In this document: positions 22,501-34,618 of the stretch, piece by piece
How the letters are laid out: every line of letters starts with the position of its first letter
Numbering within the stretch: the stretch's first letter is position 1
Source: Chromera velia
Taxonomy: Eukaryota > Sar > Chromeraceae
Reading direction: 5' to 3'
Length of the DNA: 35,482 bases
Assembly (NCBI GenBank): GCA_018398765.1
Contig: JAHBMJ010003446.1
Location: forward strand, 1 to 35,482
The notes under the pieces: model-generated
What the model was told of the DNA's origin: nothing
The model's database searches: none
Seen by the model: only the letters and a program-made list of their open reading frames with translations
Program-made: the position numbers and the translations under genes

Positions 22501-23057
22501 CACTTTCTGTTTGTTCCATCGGCAGGGACTGAAGGGGGGGACGGGAGTGGAGGGAGGGAGGGAGCACGGCTCGCAATCTTTGGCCCGTGCATGCATGTAC
22601 ACATGTCGCCACCGGTGTCCGTACATACATACCACTGATTAAACCACCGCACAGCTCGATCGTCGAAGAATTCAATTGCCACGGCATTCACTCAACCTCT
22701 TAATGTATGATTGCTAGTATGATTGTCTCTTCCGCCAGGCATCAACGGTGGTACTCAACCGGCTGTGGCTTGTTGAAAAAACCGACGCATGCTTGTATGT
22801 TTGCCTATTTATGCATGACGTGCACCAATCCAAATGATCTTGCAATTCACGAATCATATGCGTGCGGTCTTATGCGGTCTTGTACGTACGAATACGGACA
22901 GACATGCATGAATCATGAATGACACTAGGAATGACAGATACATGAGTGCATACAACGTTTCTGCTGCTGGTAAATGTCCGATGTCGCACTGAATGAGATT
23001 CAATTATAATTACACTTCTAGTTAGACTTCAGTGTCGAAGTTAAATAATATAAAAAA
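19511..23057. other. Gene-free region with tetranucleotide repeats
   Basis: A 262-residue minus-strand open frame at 20022-20810 has no recognisable motif and looks incidental. Simple repeats include (GATC)n near 21100-21119, (CCTG)n near 21237-21257, (CCTC)n near 21375-21397, (ATGC)n near 21948-21966 and (ATCG/ATCA)n near 22423-22445. The last ~100 bp before the large retroelement are AT-rich. Confidence 0.55.
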
Positions 23058-25616
23058 CTAGGCGTTGACTACCTCCAGCGACAGCCGCACACGGTAGCAG
23101 AGGCAATCCTCACCTCCACCGGACTCCCCTCAATCCTTACTGCCCACCGCCTCCTACAAATAACCCGTCTCCTCACGGACCGGCAAACGCACACGGAACC
23201 GGAGAGCAACCCTGCACCCCTTGATGTAGTTCTCCGGATCCTCTTAGCTATCGTCGTGCAGCACGAGCGGACCACCTGCCGACTGACCACCAAAGGAGTT
23301 ACCGCCACTCTTCAACGCCCAGGTTAGTCACTCCTGTGTCATCCCGAAGTGCTCCATCTCCTCAACACCCTTCAACCACACATACCTGCCTTCTTAGCTC
23401 ACAACCAACTACTCACTTACATCCATGCCACCACCGCCCAACACCCACCTCACATGATCCATCCCCCCATCCCTACATGCCTCCTTCTCCCTCCCAAACC
23501 GCTTTATCCCTCCGCGGAACCGACCCCAACCATCCTCCCAGACCCTTACACGCCACCGGCGAACCCTTACCCACATATACAAGGAGAAGCCATCCAACGC
23601 CTCCTCCTCCACACCCATTCATCCAACCATCCCCCTGCAATCCCCCCTCCCCAGCACGGACTTTACTGGCCACCGGTAGTCACTAAGATCCCCATCGCCG
23701 AGCAGGCCAAACACCCCCGAAACACTGGCAGCTCCGAACCCCCGTCCACCCCCTCCCCACCCACAGTGCTCCCAGCCGATAAATCGGATCGGCGTACCCC
23801 CCCTAGCTCCCTCTCCCGGTTTTTCCTTCTCGAAATTGGCCCCACCACCCTCCCTGCCCTCATAGAGGAACTCGAAAAAATCCGTAAGAGGAATGCCTTC
23901 CAGGACGGATCAAGAGGTCCTGGCCCCTCCAAACTTATCCAATCCATTAACAACCAAGTCAACCTACTTGTCCCCCACCCTCGGCCATACGGTACCCCCA
24001 TCATCACCCTCATCAACGCACATCCACCAACGGACCCCTTTCGCATGCACCACCTCCAGTTTCCAATCTCCGCGGCCGCCAACTCTTCCGAAACCCAAAG
24101 AACCGTAGCATCTACCAGAACTCACACCAACATCATTATCGCTTCTAGTATACACCCTCTAGACCTCCCTACACAGACCCTCATGGCCCTCCTTCAACCC
24201 ACTTTCGACCCCCCGCATACACTCCACATTGGCCCACAAAACAACACCGCAGACGCAAATCACAACACCCCAAAAAAATTTGACAATCACCGCTGGCAAA
24301 CCTTCTTCGACTAACCTTTAAGCACACCGGCCCCCCTGTACGGATGGATAGAACCAGAGACCCACCGACGTATCTCTCTTAGTGAATTCACCTTCCTGCT
24401 GGCCCTCACCACTCTTCCTAGCCCTACACCGACACCCGCACTCACAGACAAACACATTCACTCCCCCACACCACCGCAGCCCACCTCCCTGCGCCTCCCC
24501 CTCCAGCTACACACCTGGCACCCATGTCTGACCTCTCTCCTCATCATTGACCCCCCCATTACCCAACTCATACGAAAGTGGCATCAAGCGACCCACTATC
24601 ACCGAGAATAGGATGGCAACCACCCCTTTCCCACCCCCCCGGAAGGGAATCTTCCTGGACCCGAACAAACTGGAAGGGAACCCATGTCCCCTGACATCCA
24701 CTTATTCCTTATTCCGGCCCTCCTCCCCCTACTGGATGCTTTTGTCCTCGTCATCCTCTACCGCCCACCTCTTAACCCTCCCCCCCCCTAGCAGGCTTTT
24801 ACGGCTTTTCCCCTTCTTCCCCCAACAAAGGACCTGCAGAGACAACTTGGACAACACATCTGGAACCACATAGTCTTTCCATTCCTCCACTGGCTCCGTG
24901 CATGCCATGCCATACAGTTAGGAGCCAGCGACTGCTATGCCCACCCCACCTCTTTCCTACCCCACCCCGACATACAAGTCCTCCCAGATAGCACTCCCGA
25001 TCCCAGGCTTCGATACCCATACACATATACAAGCGCCACCACCACATCCCCCTTCTTCCTCACCACCAAACGGGCCTCTAACCATCTCATCTCTGGCAAA
25101 CAGGTTGCCCTTATGGCCGGCCGGTTCTACTAGACTATGAACCAACTTGCACACAACCTAGACGTACAAACCGGCCCCCTCCACTCTGCATCTCACCCGG
25201 CTACCCCCCTCCAGACCCGCAACTTCATCCGCAGCATAGGGCGCAAACTCATAAAGTTAACCCCATCCCCCAAAGAGAACCCTTTCTACTTACCTCTAGA
25301 CATTCCTGAACACCTACGCCACAGACTCAACACAGCGCTCCTTTACCAACTACTCCGGCCCCTCCAGCCTCCCAGACCGATGGAATAGCAATCCATCATC
25401 TGCACTCCCACTCCCCCACCAACAGCACGATGGCTCCTACCCGGTCCGCCGGAAGCCCCCCAACCGACCCNNNNNNNNNNNNCCTCCCCCAGCCGTGGCT
25501 CTCCCCCACTGCTCCAATACGCAAACCCCTCCCTATACATATTCTACACCTTCAAGACGAAAGTCTAGACCTCATCCTCTAGGCCTCCACGCCTGACACT
25601 CCAAGACCCAGGGCTC
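23058..25616 (+). pseudogene. N-terminal region of the large retroelement, unknown domain
   Basis: I do not recognise a family. The frame reads as a Pro/His/Thr/Leu-rich protein with ordered-looking stretches such as LPALIEELEKIRKRNAFQDG, SKLIQSINNQVNLLVPHP and HLRHRLNTALLYQLLRPL. Stops are TAG 23325, TAA 24312, TAG 24609, TAG 24789, TAG 25131, TAG 25386 and TAG 25581 (first base given), none TGA. Local contexts such as FY*TMNQ, PP*QAF and ME*QSI would suit glutamine. The 12-base gap at 25471-25482 lies inside it without changing frame. It ends where the frame shifts in a C8 tract. By position it could be a nucleic-acid-binding N-terminus of the element. Confidence 0.45.
25471..25482. other. 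Assembly gap (12 N)
   Basis: Twelve undetermined bases. The reading frame on both sides is compatible with a true length of 12 or a multiple-of-three equivalent. Confidence 0.95.
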
Positions 25617-26125
25617 CCCCCCCCACCGACCATGCACCGCAACTCACCCATCCCACATACCCTCAACCACCGCCCACTGTAGACACAGCCCTTGAGGAAG
25701 GAATCCTACCTGCAGACGCCATTGGCCCCCTTGGAATACAACATGTCACTCATTCCCATCTATAAAAGGCCTATCACCCACCACCACCCCATAGCTCCCC
25801 TCAACCAGACTCACCCACAGCATTCCCTGCCTCCCCCACCTATGCACAATAGCAACCTCCCCCCCAAAGCCCTCCTGATCCCCCTTTGGCAACGCCACAA
25901 GAGCCCACCACCCAACAAAATCTCCAGAAGCCTATGCACCCCTCCGACCCACCCTTTCCTGACATCTACCCCCACTCCCACACTGATCCCCATACATCCA
26001 CTAGAATCCCTCATCCACCCCCTACCCGTCAATTCCACCAGAGGACCCTTCCGTACACAGTCGTCACCCAAGAGTAACACGAGCAGCGAATGGATGCCTG
26101 GAACGGACAGCGCGAGGCACCCCGT

Positions 26126-26242
26126 TGCTGCATGTGCACTAAAGGTAAATACGGTTGCAGAGGCACTAAACAGAACCCCTGTCCATGTGCTAACGGATGC
26201 ACCACGTGTCCCAGCCTGCGTCAACAGCAATCCACGTGCTGT
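26126..26242 (+). other. Cysteine-rich (CXC/tesmin-like) cluster in the retroelement ORF
   Basis: Frame 2 reads RCCMCTKGKYGC, then CPCANGCTTCPS, then STCCN: at least eleven Cys in about 40 residues, spaced C-C-x-C-x6-C-x7-C-x-C-x3-C-x2-C. The CxC pairs recall CXC/tesmin DNA-binding motifs, which bind zinc and DNA. That assignment is by pattern only. Confidence 0.5.
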
Positions 26243-26458
26243 AACCCCCAGACACCAGCACACCTTCTCTACCCCTATCGAGATAAACCCCCAGAGACGA
26301 GAGGAGGCAAAGGTAGGAAGCGATAGAAGACCTAACCACTACTAGCGCCGCCCTCATCTAGCAGATACGCGCCCCCAACGGCGCCATCACCATAAGAAGA
26401 GATAGTGATAACCAATCACCTTGACATAGTCACCACCAACCCACCGTCAGAACCAGTA

Positions 26459-26488
26459 AAACGTGCCAGAGGACGGCCCAAAGCCCGA
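26459..26488 (+). other. AT-hook-like motif (KRARGRPKAR)
   Basis: The GRP core flanked by basic residues is the AT-hook signature for AT-rich minor-groove binding. It lies in a Pro-rich linker between the Cys cluster and RNase H, and a second such motif occurs at 33347-33370. Confidence 0.55.
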
Positions 26489-27589
26489 GTGATCCCACCA
26501 CAACGAGTACAGACGAAGATGACCGCATTCATCCCAGCCAGACCATCACCTCCTGTTCTAAATCACCCTCCCACTACGTCAATGCAGGTTTCACCGCCTC
26601 CCTCCTCACCACTAGCTGATCGAACCAGGACTGAGGAAGGCGCCCTCCAGCTGAACCCCCAAGGTAGAGCCTCATCAACACCTCCACCTCCAGCACAGTC
26701 GGGCGCACCCTCTATGACCTGGCACGGGAACGGCACATCTGCACAGGAAGGCATTCATAAGATGACGGGCGAACGGACATAGGGAATGGGAGCGGAAATG
26801 GGAAGGGTAGGAGAGCAAGACCAGACAGACTTGAATCTGAAAGTGACTCAGCAAACACTGTATCAACAGCACAATCCAGATGGTAATGATATGTATGACC
26901 AGATGAACTCACAGCAAGGCTTTCGTACTCTACATGAAGACGTCATTATGGTACCAAAGACCTCACCACAACGACAGATTACCTCAACATTGTATGCTAA
27001 TGTATCATATCACCCCAACTCTACTAGCTGACCACAGTATGTAGCTGACCCCCCGGGGTCCTTAGTATTACCCGACAGGGTTATGGCCCCTGTAGATCAA
27101 CCCAATGTTAGCATCTTAGGACAGGAACCACCCACACAGGGAACCACTGCGCCGACCAACCTCGATCCTGCCCCCACCGGAGGCGCTACCTCGGACTAGA
27201 ACGCACAGGAAGACGGAACTCACACCGCGCCACCAAAGACGACCCGTCGTGAGAGAACTACAGACAGGACAGGGCACCCTATGCAAGCAACCCTGGATTC
27301 TCGAGCCTCCCATATATCTGTATCCCTCCAGGACCACATATACCCCCCCCCAGAGGACCTAAGCCCGCAACCAGACAGCCCTACATCCCTTCCATGTCAA
27401 TGCCCACGACTCTAGCCCATCATAATCATGAAACCAACCCAATGGCTCTGACGCCGCCAAGTCAAAAACCCTCCTCCCCCCCTCCAAGTGCACCCTATCC
27501 CACCGTCCCCCCCCTCCTCATCTCCACCCTCACCTCGCTTTGAACGGCCAATCTCTCCTCTTCGCTTCCACTCCCCACCCCGAGATCCC

Positions 27590-28258
<669 letters not shown>

Positions 28259-28369
28259 TGAGAAGACCCCCCTCCCCAGGCAAACTCACAACACCGAGAA
28301 GCTGCCTCCCCCCACCCCGAACCCCCATCGGCTACAGCTGATGAGAACCTCTTTCATCCATCATGGCAC

Positions 28370-30830
28370 TGCTTCCCTCAACCAAAGACCGCCCCAACCT
28401 TCAATATCAGAACCACACACACTATCCACCCCACTCGGTGGACAACAGTCTCGCGGATGGAACTGGATCGTCTCCTAGGGAACCCCCAAGCATGGCACTA
28501 CTTTCTGTTGCACTCACCGCAAACCACCACATACCTCCCCAACACCCTCAGACTCCCCTATTGTCAACTCTTAGCAGCCATTGCACACATAGGCTGGCCA
28601 GAACTCTGTGACCCATATCCCAGCATGAGGCGCCACAAACACCGAAAACGACCCACCGTCTTCCCGCCTGAACCAGTACCTAAAGAACCTGGCTACGTCC
28701 CCCCACAGCCGGGTAAACCAGCCAAGAAACCCCAATACTCGGCATATCCCTCCACCCTCACCACCTCTACCCCATATCTGGAACATCACCTCCGTGCTCT
28801 TGCACGACGTTTCTTCATTGTAGCCAATACTGTCCTCCTCGCCCCCCCACGAACAACGGTCACCCAAGGTGAAGACGGCCGCCGACTCAAGCCTCAAGAA
28901 ACACCACCAAGTGCTATGCACACCCTTATTCGCACTCGACTGCAACAGTGCTGGCAAGGAGACCTCACCACACTTCTCCAAGAATTCTAGGCCCATGCGG
29001 CGGACCTCCACAGAGCAGAACGGGACGCTTACACAGCCTCGAAGCCTCTCCGCTCCAAACCACCACCCCCTCAAGACTAAGTGCGCTACCAGAAAGTCCA
29101 GCGACTGCTTGAAGCCGGTCATATCGGTCATGCCTGTGACGCCCTCATGTAAATGACCTCTGCTCCGGCTAACCTTCACACCCTTGATAAGCTCAACGCT
29201 CTCTTCCCCCCACCCCTAGACCTGCTCTGCCCCCCACCTCCAGACCCCGAAAACCGTATCCCATGGGCCGAACAAGCTGTTCCTAATGAGGAAGACATCC
29301 GTAGCGCCATAGTATAATTACGCCGCACCGCGAAGGAGACCACCCCAGGATACACTGGAAGACGCATCAAACGTTTCCGGGATTTGGCCCAACATCATTA
29401 CGTCTACCTCCTTCTCCCATTTTTCACCGACATTGCACTGAACACCTGCCTGGAGGACCTTCTTAACATCCTTTGCCTTGCAATCCTCGCGGCACTCCTC
29501 AAACCTCAAGGCGGCATCCGTCTAGTAGGCGTAGGAGATACACACCGCACCCTTTTTGGCAAAGCACAGCTGATTCGATGGGGGACCACCAATGCGTGCA
29601 AAGTGGTAGGACCCTTCCAGTTCAGTATGTGGCCCTCAGGTGTGGAAAACTACGTCCACACCATTCGGTTCGCCTATGAGCGCCTCCTCCAAGAAGCCAT
29701 CACCCGTCTCGATGAACTCTACCCGGGGACTACAAAGTATACCCTCAAGATGCTTAGCAAGGCAGACTTCCCCTTTGTCCTTCTCACGGATGCGCAAAAC
29801 TTTTTCCACTGTGTACTTCCCCGCACAGCACTGGAAGCGATGATCCAACATGCACCCGGGGTGGCTGGAGGGTATTATACCCTTTACCAACATCGCCCAC
29901 TCCTCTTCTACAAACACCCCCCCAACGCTATCATACCTAGCATGTGGACATCTTTCTGGCTAAACCAAGGAGGACTATAGGGGTGCTCATACAGTGCCTT
30001 ATCTTGCCACTGCTCCACTGTAGAGCCCTTGCTACAACTGCAAGACAGACTTGATCAGATTGACTCCACTCTCTCCTCCGTTGCTAAAGCGGATGCGGAT
30101 GACCTCACAGCAGTATCAACCTTCTCACACCGCTCCGAAGTTTTCACCGCCACCAATGAAGCTTGGACTACCCCTATCAGTGATCAGCAAGCCCTGGTCC
30201 CATACAAGTGCGGCTTCTACCTCTCAGAAGCAGTGAAACTCACCCCAACTAAAAAGGAGAGACTCCTAGCGGAGCTTAAACTACATCATCCCAACCCTAT
30301 CCTCTTGACCGAAGGATTCCAGCTAGTAGGAGCCCCGGGACATGGAACCCTCCAATATCAAGTGAACTTCGTCCGGAAGAAAGTGGACAAAATTGACAAG
30401 TTATGGCAGGAAATCGATCGCTTTGTACAGGACGATCCAGACAGAGCTCACCTCGCATTCACATTAGCATGCGCATGCATCCCTCCATGAATAACCTGGC
30501 TTGCAAGGCTAGTCCCCCTCACCCACTCAGACCTGACCGAACAGTTTGAGCGGGCTCATAAGCTCAATGTCTACTACTACCAGAGGCTCATACACCCCAA
30601 AACCCCCTCCTCCCATTTTGAACAACTTAAATGGGTGTTCAGTGCCCAACTCGCACTCCCAACCCGACTAGGAGGTATTGGCATGACGAACCCCAGGCAC
30701 ATCGCCAGAGGAGCCTTTGTAGCCTCGATCACCCGTTTTATCCCGGACATCAGCCGACGACTGAACCAACAATATGCATGCAGCTTCTTCCGAGCTAAGG
30801 AAGACCTCTTTCGCCTAGGGCCTGGCACTT
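28370..30830 (+). pseudogene. Reverse transcriptase region of the large retroelement
   Basis: Frame 2 continues from RNase H. Seen in order: a pre-RT helical region (VQRLLEAGHIGHACDALM), NEEDIRSAIV, LLKPQGGIRLVGVGD (motif 2, KPxGGxR, near 29501), FQFSMWPSGVENYVHTIRFA, motif A VLLTDAQNFFHCVLPRTALE (Asp near 29788), a broken motif B QGG-L-stop-G (relatives QGDPLG; TAG 29978), motif C ADADDLTAV (30092-30103, normally YADD), then LPTRLGGIGMTNP. These match non-LTR RTs of the group with GGxRPIAVG. Internal stops are TAG 28988, TAA 29078, TAA 29150, TAA 29315, TAG 29978 and TGA 30488. The damaged motifs B and C predict no activity. The region ends where a MITE-like element is inserted. Confidence 0.8.
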
Positions 30831-30835
30831 ATATT

Positions 30836-31367
30836 GGGTTACAGGTTTCAACACCCCCTATACAGAAGGGTATACCCCCCTATAATGTTACTCTTACTTC
30901 AAAAGTGGTCCCAATCAATCAATCTCATCAGGTTACGTCTAAAAATATTGAAAACATCTTCTGTTGATTGAGGTTACATGAGAAACTGACAAAAAACGAT
31001 GTGTCCCTTTCATTTTGTAGCCAAACCCCTTGTAACCTTATAACCTATAACCTAAAATGACCCTCTTCAAAAGTGATGTAACCTTCGTCTACATGCATTT
31101 TAAAGTGTTTTTGAAGTGATTTAAAGAGTTTTTGAAAGTTGACTTTTTGGTTGGTTACGGACCTCAAGACCGCCTGTAACCTTGTAACCTGTAACCTTGC
31201 AAGGGGACATATATAATAAGAGGTGTAACCTCATATAACCACATAAACTATACAGTAAAAGTGATTGATTTCGAAGTAACTGAACATGCTGGACCTCTAG
31301 CTTGTGTGAAAAGCTCGTCCAAATGTTTTTTGGTTCATTTTTTATATCATTTTTGCACTTGTAACCC
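30836..31367. mobile_element. 532-bp MITE-like element inserted in the retroelement
   Basis: Ends are inverted: GGGTTACAGGT at 30836-30846 and ACTTGTAACCC at 31357-31367 (10 of 11 match). Flanks are TATATT (30830-30835) and TATATG (31368-31373), a probable 5-6-bp target-site duplication. GGTTAC occurs in one orientation in the left part (for example near 30926 and 30972) and GTAACC many times in the right part (near 31031, 31078, 31171-31196, 31227). Such subterminal motifs are typical transposase-binding sites. There is no ORF, so it would depend on a transposase elsewhere. AT-rich composition contrasts with the C-rich host element, and coding sequence resumes right after. Confidence 0.75.
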
Positions 31368-31373
31368 TATATG

Positions 31374-33050
31374 AGCCCAAGAGTGCCCCCCCCTAGTCTT
31401 TTGCACCCCCACAATGCAGGTGGCTGCAACTCAGTTCAAACAGCTCCTCCAAGATCACCAGTGGACCCTCCAATGACTCAAAGACGGCACGCCAGCTAAT
31501 ATTCGCACGCGCATTGCCTCTGCTAGCACCATTACTGCCCACTTTCTCCCGCAGGCTATGTGCCCCCCTCTACCCTCTTTCAACCAACCAGAAGCAGCGG
31601 CCTCCTCCTCGAGCGACCCACCACTACTAAGCGAACCATCGCCTCCCTCCATTTAAGAACTCTTCGAGCAGGACGAAGAAGGCATAGAGGAAGAGGAAGA
31701 TGAAGATCGCGCTGTCTCTCATCTTTTGGAGGCACAGCATCAAGCTCCCTCCGACTCTGCCCCACACACCGACTCCGCCCCTACTGCCCTTAAGACCAAA
31801 ACCAACCCTCCCCCGGGTCTTCGAGAAGTCCCCACACCATACACGTGGAGGCAAGATTTGATGAAGCTCCTCCTAAGCCTTGAACCTCACCTCCAATCCA
31901 TTGAGGACTTCTTCGCTACCCCAGAAGAAGACTTCCAAATATGGCTTCCCAACCGTAAACACAGACCCCAACCTCGAGAACCCCCCCGGGTCCTCGGCAT
32001 TCACCTCAACAAAGAAGCGGTTGATGACATGGGTACACAGAGTCAAGACAACATCCCACAAGCATACGCAGGACCCCGCTTCCTCCCTCACCCCCCCCAA
32101 TCATCCTCTACAGATCACCCTAACGGGACCCCCGCACTATCAATGATATTCGTAGAAGCAAAATGTGTATTCAAGACGGGTAGTACAAAGCGACCGCGGG
32201 CGGCCATCGCACTCCACTGGAGCAAAGGCCACACCCTCAATACGTCCTTTACCCTCCCCGGCAGTGCCAAAAACACGGTGTTCTATGAAAGAGCACTCAC
32301 TTTTGGAGCCATCTGGGCGATTTATCAACACCACAGCGCACACCTCCTCACATAACTCAAAATCATCATAAATCACCCCCTCTTCATCACCCTCCATGAC
32401 ACCGACGGACCGCGCTGGGACTGGGACAGATAGAAGGACCGCTTCCAACAGGCGCTCCCGAATGCGGACCTCCTCAGGCACCTCTACCGCCTCCTTACCT
32501 ACCTCTGTGACCACAGTCCTACCCCAGTTACCATCTCCACTATCCAACACAGCACTCACACTTACCGAACTGCAGATTGGGCAGAAGGTTGTGCACTCGC
32601 CAAAGAAGTAGTCAAACAACAGCTTGAAACGATACACACCCTCCCCTCAAACACCAAAAAACCCCTCAAGTTTCTTAAAGACACGTTCCTAGTCTCCATC
32701 CTCCCAGAAAACCCCCCCCGAAGACACCCCCCCAATCTGAGCGAGGTGACCGACACCCCTACCTAGATACTGGAGGGTAAACTCCAATAAACGTTCACTC
32801 GCTGGACCCATGCGTTCTACTACCTCAACACTCTGGAACGCTTCCAGCGCACGAGCATGGTTGGCACCCCCCTGTGGAGAGAGGCACAGCGCATGGCAAC
32901 AAGACTCCTTGCTCTAGCATCCAAAGGAGCAAACGCATACATCGCGGCCCTCCTCCTGAACCAGTATAAACTCACCAGATGGGCCCGGTCTGTTCAGTGG
33001 GAGATTGTTCACCGCTGGGTGATGGGTCTACCGCTGGGTGATGGGTGTTG
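31374..33050 (+). pseudogene. Post-RT region of the large retroelement with RNase H-like fold
   Basis: After the MITE the protein resumes (MQVAATQFKQLLQDHQWTLQ), shifted one base in a C8 tract at 31385-31392. An acidic stretch (FEQDEEGIEEEEDEDRAV) and a Pro-rich linker follow. From about 32143 comes a possible RNase H fold: MIFVEAKCVF, NTVFYERALTFGAIWAI (Glu), PLFITLHDTDG (Asp), HTYRTADWAEGCALAKE (Asp). Then come LWREAQRMATRLLALASKGANAY and LLLNQYKLTRWARSVQWEI, typical of the segment before the RLE. Stops are TGA 31474, TAA 31654, TAA 32353, TAG 32431, TAG 32764 and TAA 32788. A 19-bp tandem duplication at 33006-33043 breaks the frame into the RLE. Confidence 0.6.
33006..33043 (+). repeat. 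19-bp tandem duplication causing a frameshift
   Basis: CACCGCTGGGTGATGGGT is followed at once by CTACCGCTGGGTGATGGGT. Removing one copy joins HRWVMG to VEVLGDAAD in one frame. This is a replication-slippage product inside the retroelement. Confidence 0.8.
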
Positions 33051-34618
33051 AGGTGCTCGGAGACGCCGCAGACCCGAAACACACTTGTCCCGCCCGTAAG
33101 GAGGCTGAACCCACAGCTGACGAGATAGCCAAAAAAGAACAGCTGCTCACCCACTTGGGTTCCTTGATCCCACCAAATGAGGCAGGAGCCTGCATCCCAC
33201 CAGAAGATGCCAATCGCCTTCGGGAAATGGTATATGATCTCCATCTACAGGAAGACATACAAGACCACACAGACAACTCCACATCACTGCCACAAGATAA
33301 CACAGAACAAGGATGGACATCCTGTCAACCCACGGACCCCACAGCCAAACGCAGAGGGCGTCCCAAGAAAGAACCACCCCCCCCCTCCATGCAGGCACCC
33401 CTACCCCCACCCACAGCCGTGATGGACACCTCAGCCCCCTCAGCTCACCCGACGTCAAAGAACCCCCAGCCCACTGTGTCATCCTTCGATACCACTGAAA
33501 CCACAGCCAGAGCTACAGAACCGATACAACCGGGACCACTCCCCAAAGACACAACCACACAGACACCCCTCCACGCGTGTCTACAACCCCCACTCATGCG
33601 GCTTCCAGGGAAGCCATGCAAGCGTTTTCTGGACCCCTACGGGCACCATCTTGAGGCTTGCATAGTTGGTCCTGAGCGCACGTGGAGACACGACGTCACT
33701 CTACTCCCCTTCCTCACCAACGCACGGGATGCGGAACTCGTGGCTAGAAAAGAAGTCCTCCTCCGCATTTTAGGTGCTCACACTGCTCCCCAGAAAGCAC
33801 GGATGGACCTCGTCATCCATTTTGAAAATAACCGAACGGTTCTCTTAGACGTCACTATTGTAACCCCCTTTCTTCCCAGTCAATCAGATCGCACCCTAGC
33901 CCAAATGGTAAACGAGCGGGGCATGCGAGCGGAAGCAGGAGCCACACTCAAACATATCAAATATGACAAACACCTTCATCATATCATAGCCATTCACAAC
34001 TACACACTCCTCCCCCTGGCGGCAGACAGTTTTGGCACCTGGTGCCAGGAAGCGATAGACTGGGTCACCAAACAGTCATCGCTAACCCCCCCTGGAAATA
34101 CCACTCCAGCACTCATGCTCCATGACCAGGCCCGCACAAGCCGACTCAACAGAACAGAGCGGGCGCTGGCTGCATGCGTCCGCAAACAGAAACTCCTCCA
34201 GGATCTCTCAGTCACCATCTACTCAACCACACAAGCCATCCTTCGATGCCAGCTGCGACTTGCTACACAGCTTTTTGGATCTGATACGGTAACCCAACAA
34301 CTCCATGCTGCGGCCTAGAAAGCTAACTACGCAGACTCTATCACCATGAACCGCGCCCTCAGAGATACCGCCCTGGAAATGATTGAAGAGCTTCTGTAGA
34401 AGGCTACCGTTAAGAAAGAACTAAAGGCAGGGGTCCCACACAGAAGACCTCTCATCGAAGTCAAACAGTCGAACAACCCTGACCCGGAACAAATTCTTTC
34501 CACACTGTCAGGTATTGGAGACCTTCAAGAACAAACGGAAGCCCTGGAAGGATGGGAGGGCTCTCAAGTGATCCCACCACAGTGCAGGGATACAGAACCC
34601 CTGGACTTTGAGCTATGA
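33038..34618 (+). pseudogene. Restriction-like endonuclease (RLE) end of the large retroelement
   Basis: Frame 2 gives GDAADPKHTCPARKEAEPT (possible first zinc ligands), a Pro-rich linker with AT-hook RRGRPKKE (33347-33370), then CKRFLDPYGHHLEAC (about 33617-33661; relatives have a second Cys where Phe stands), RTWRHDVTLLPFL, ARMDLVIHFENN and VLLDVTIVTPF (catalytic R-x-D...D of the PD-(D/E)XK fold, Asp near 33806 and 33848), and AGATLKHIKYDKHLHHI, then a helical tail. In R2-type elements this domain nicks the target DNA for primed reverse transcription. It is open for 426 codons, then TAG 34316, TAG 34397 and final TGA 34616-34618. The loss of one Cys suggests the zinc site is damaged, while the catalytic core looks intact. 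Confidence 0.8.

Noticed and set aside
23069-26263. Minus-strand open frames opposite the large element (Gly/Trp/Arg-rich)
   Set aside because: They are the complement of C-rich, Pro/His/Thr-coding sequence; no family motifs are seen.
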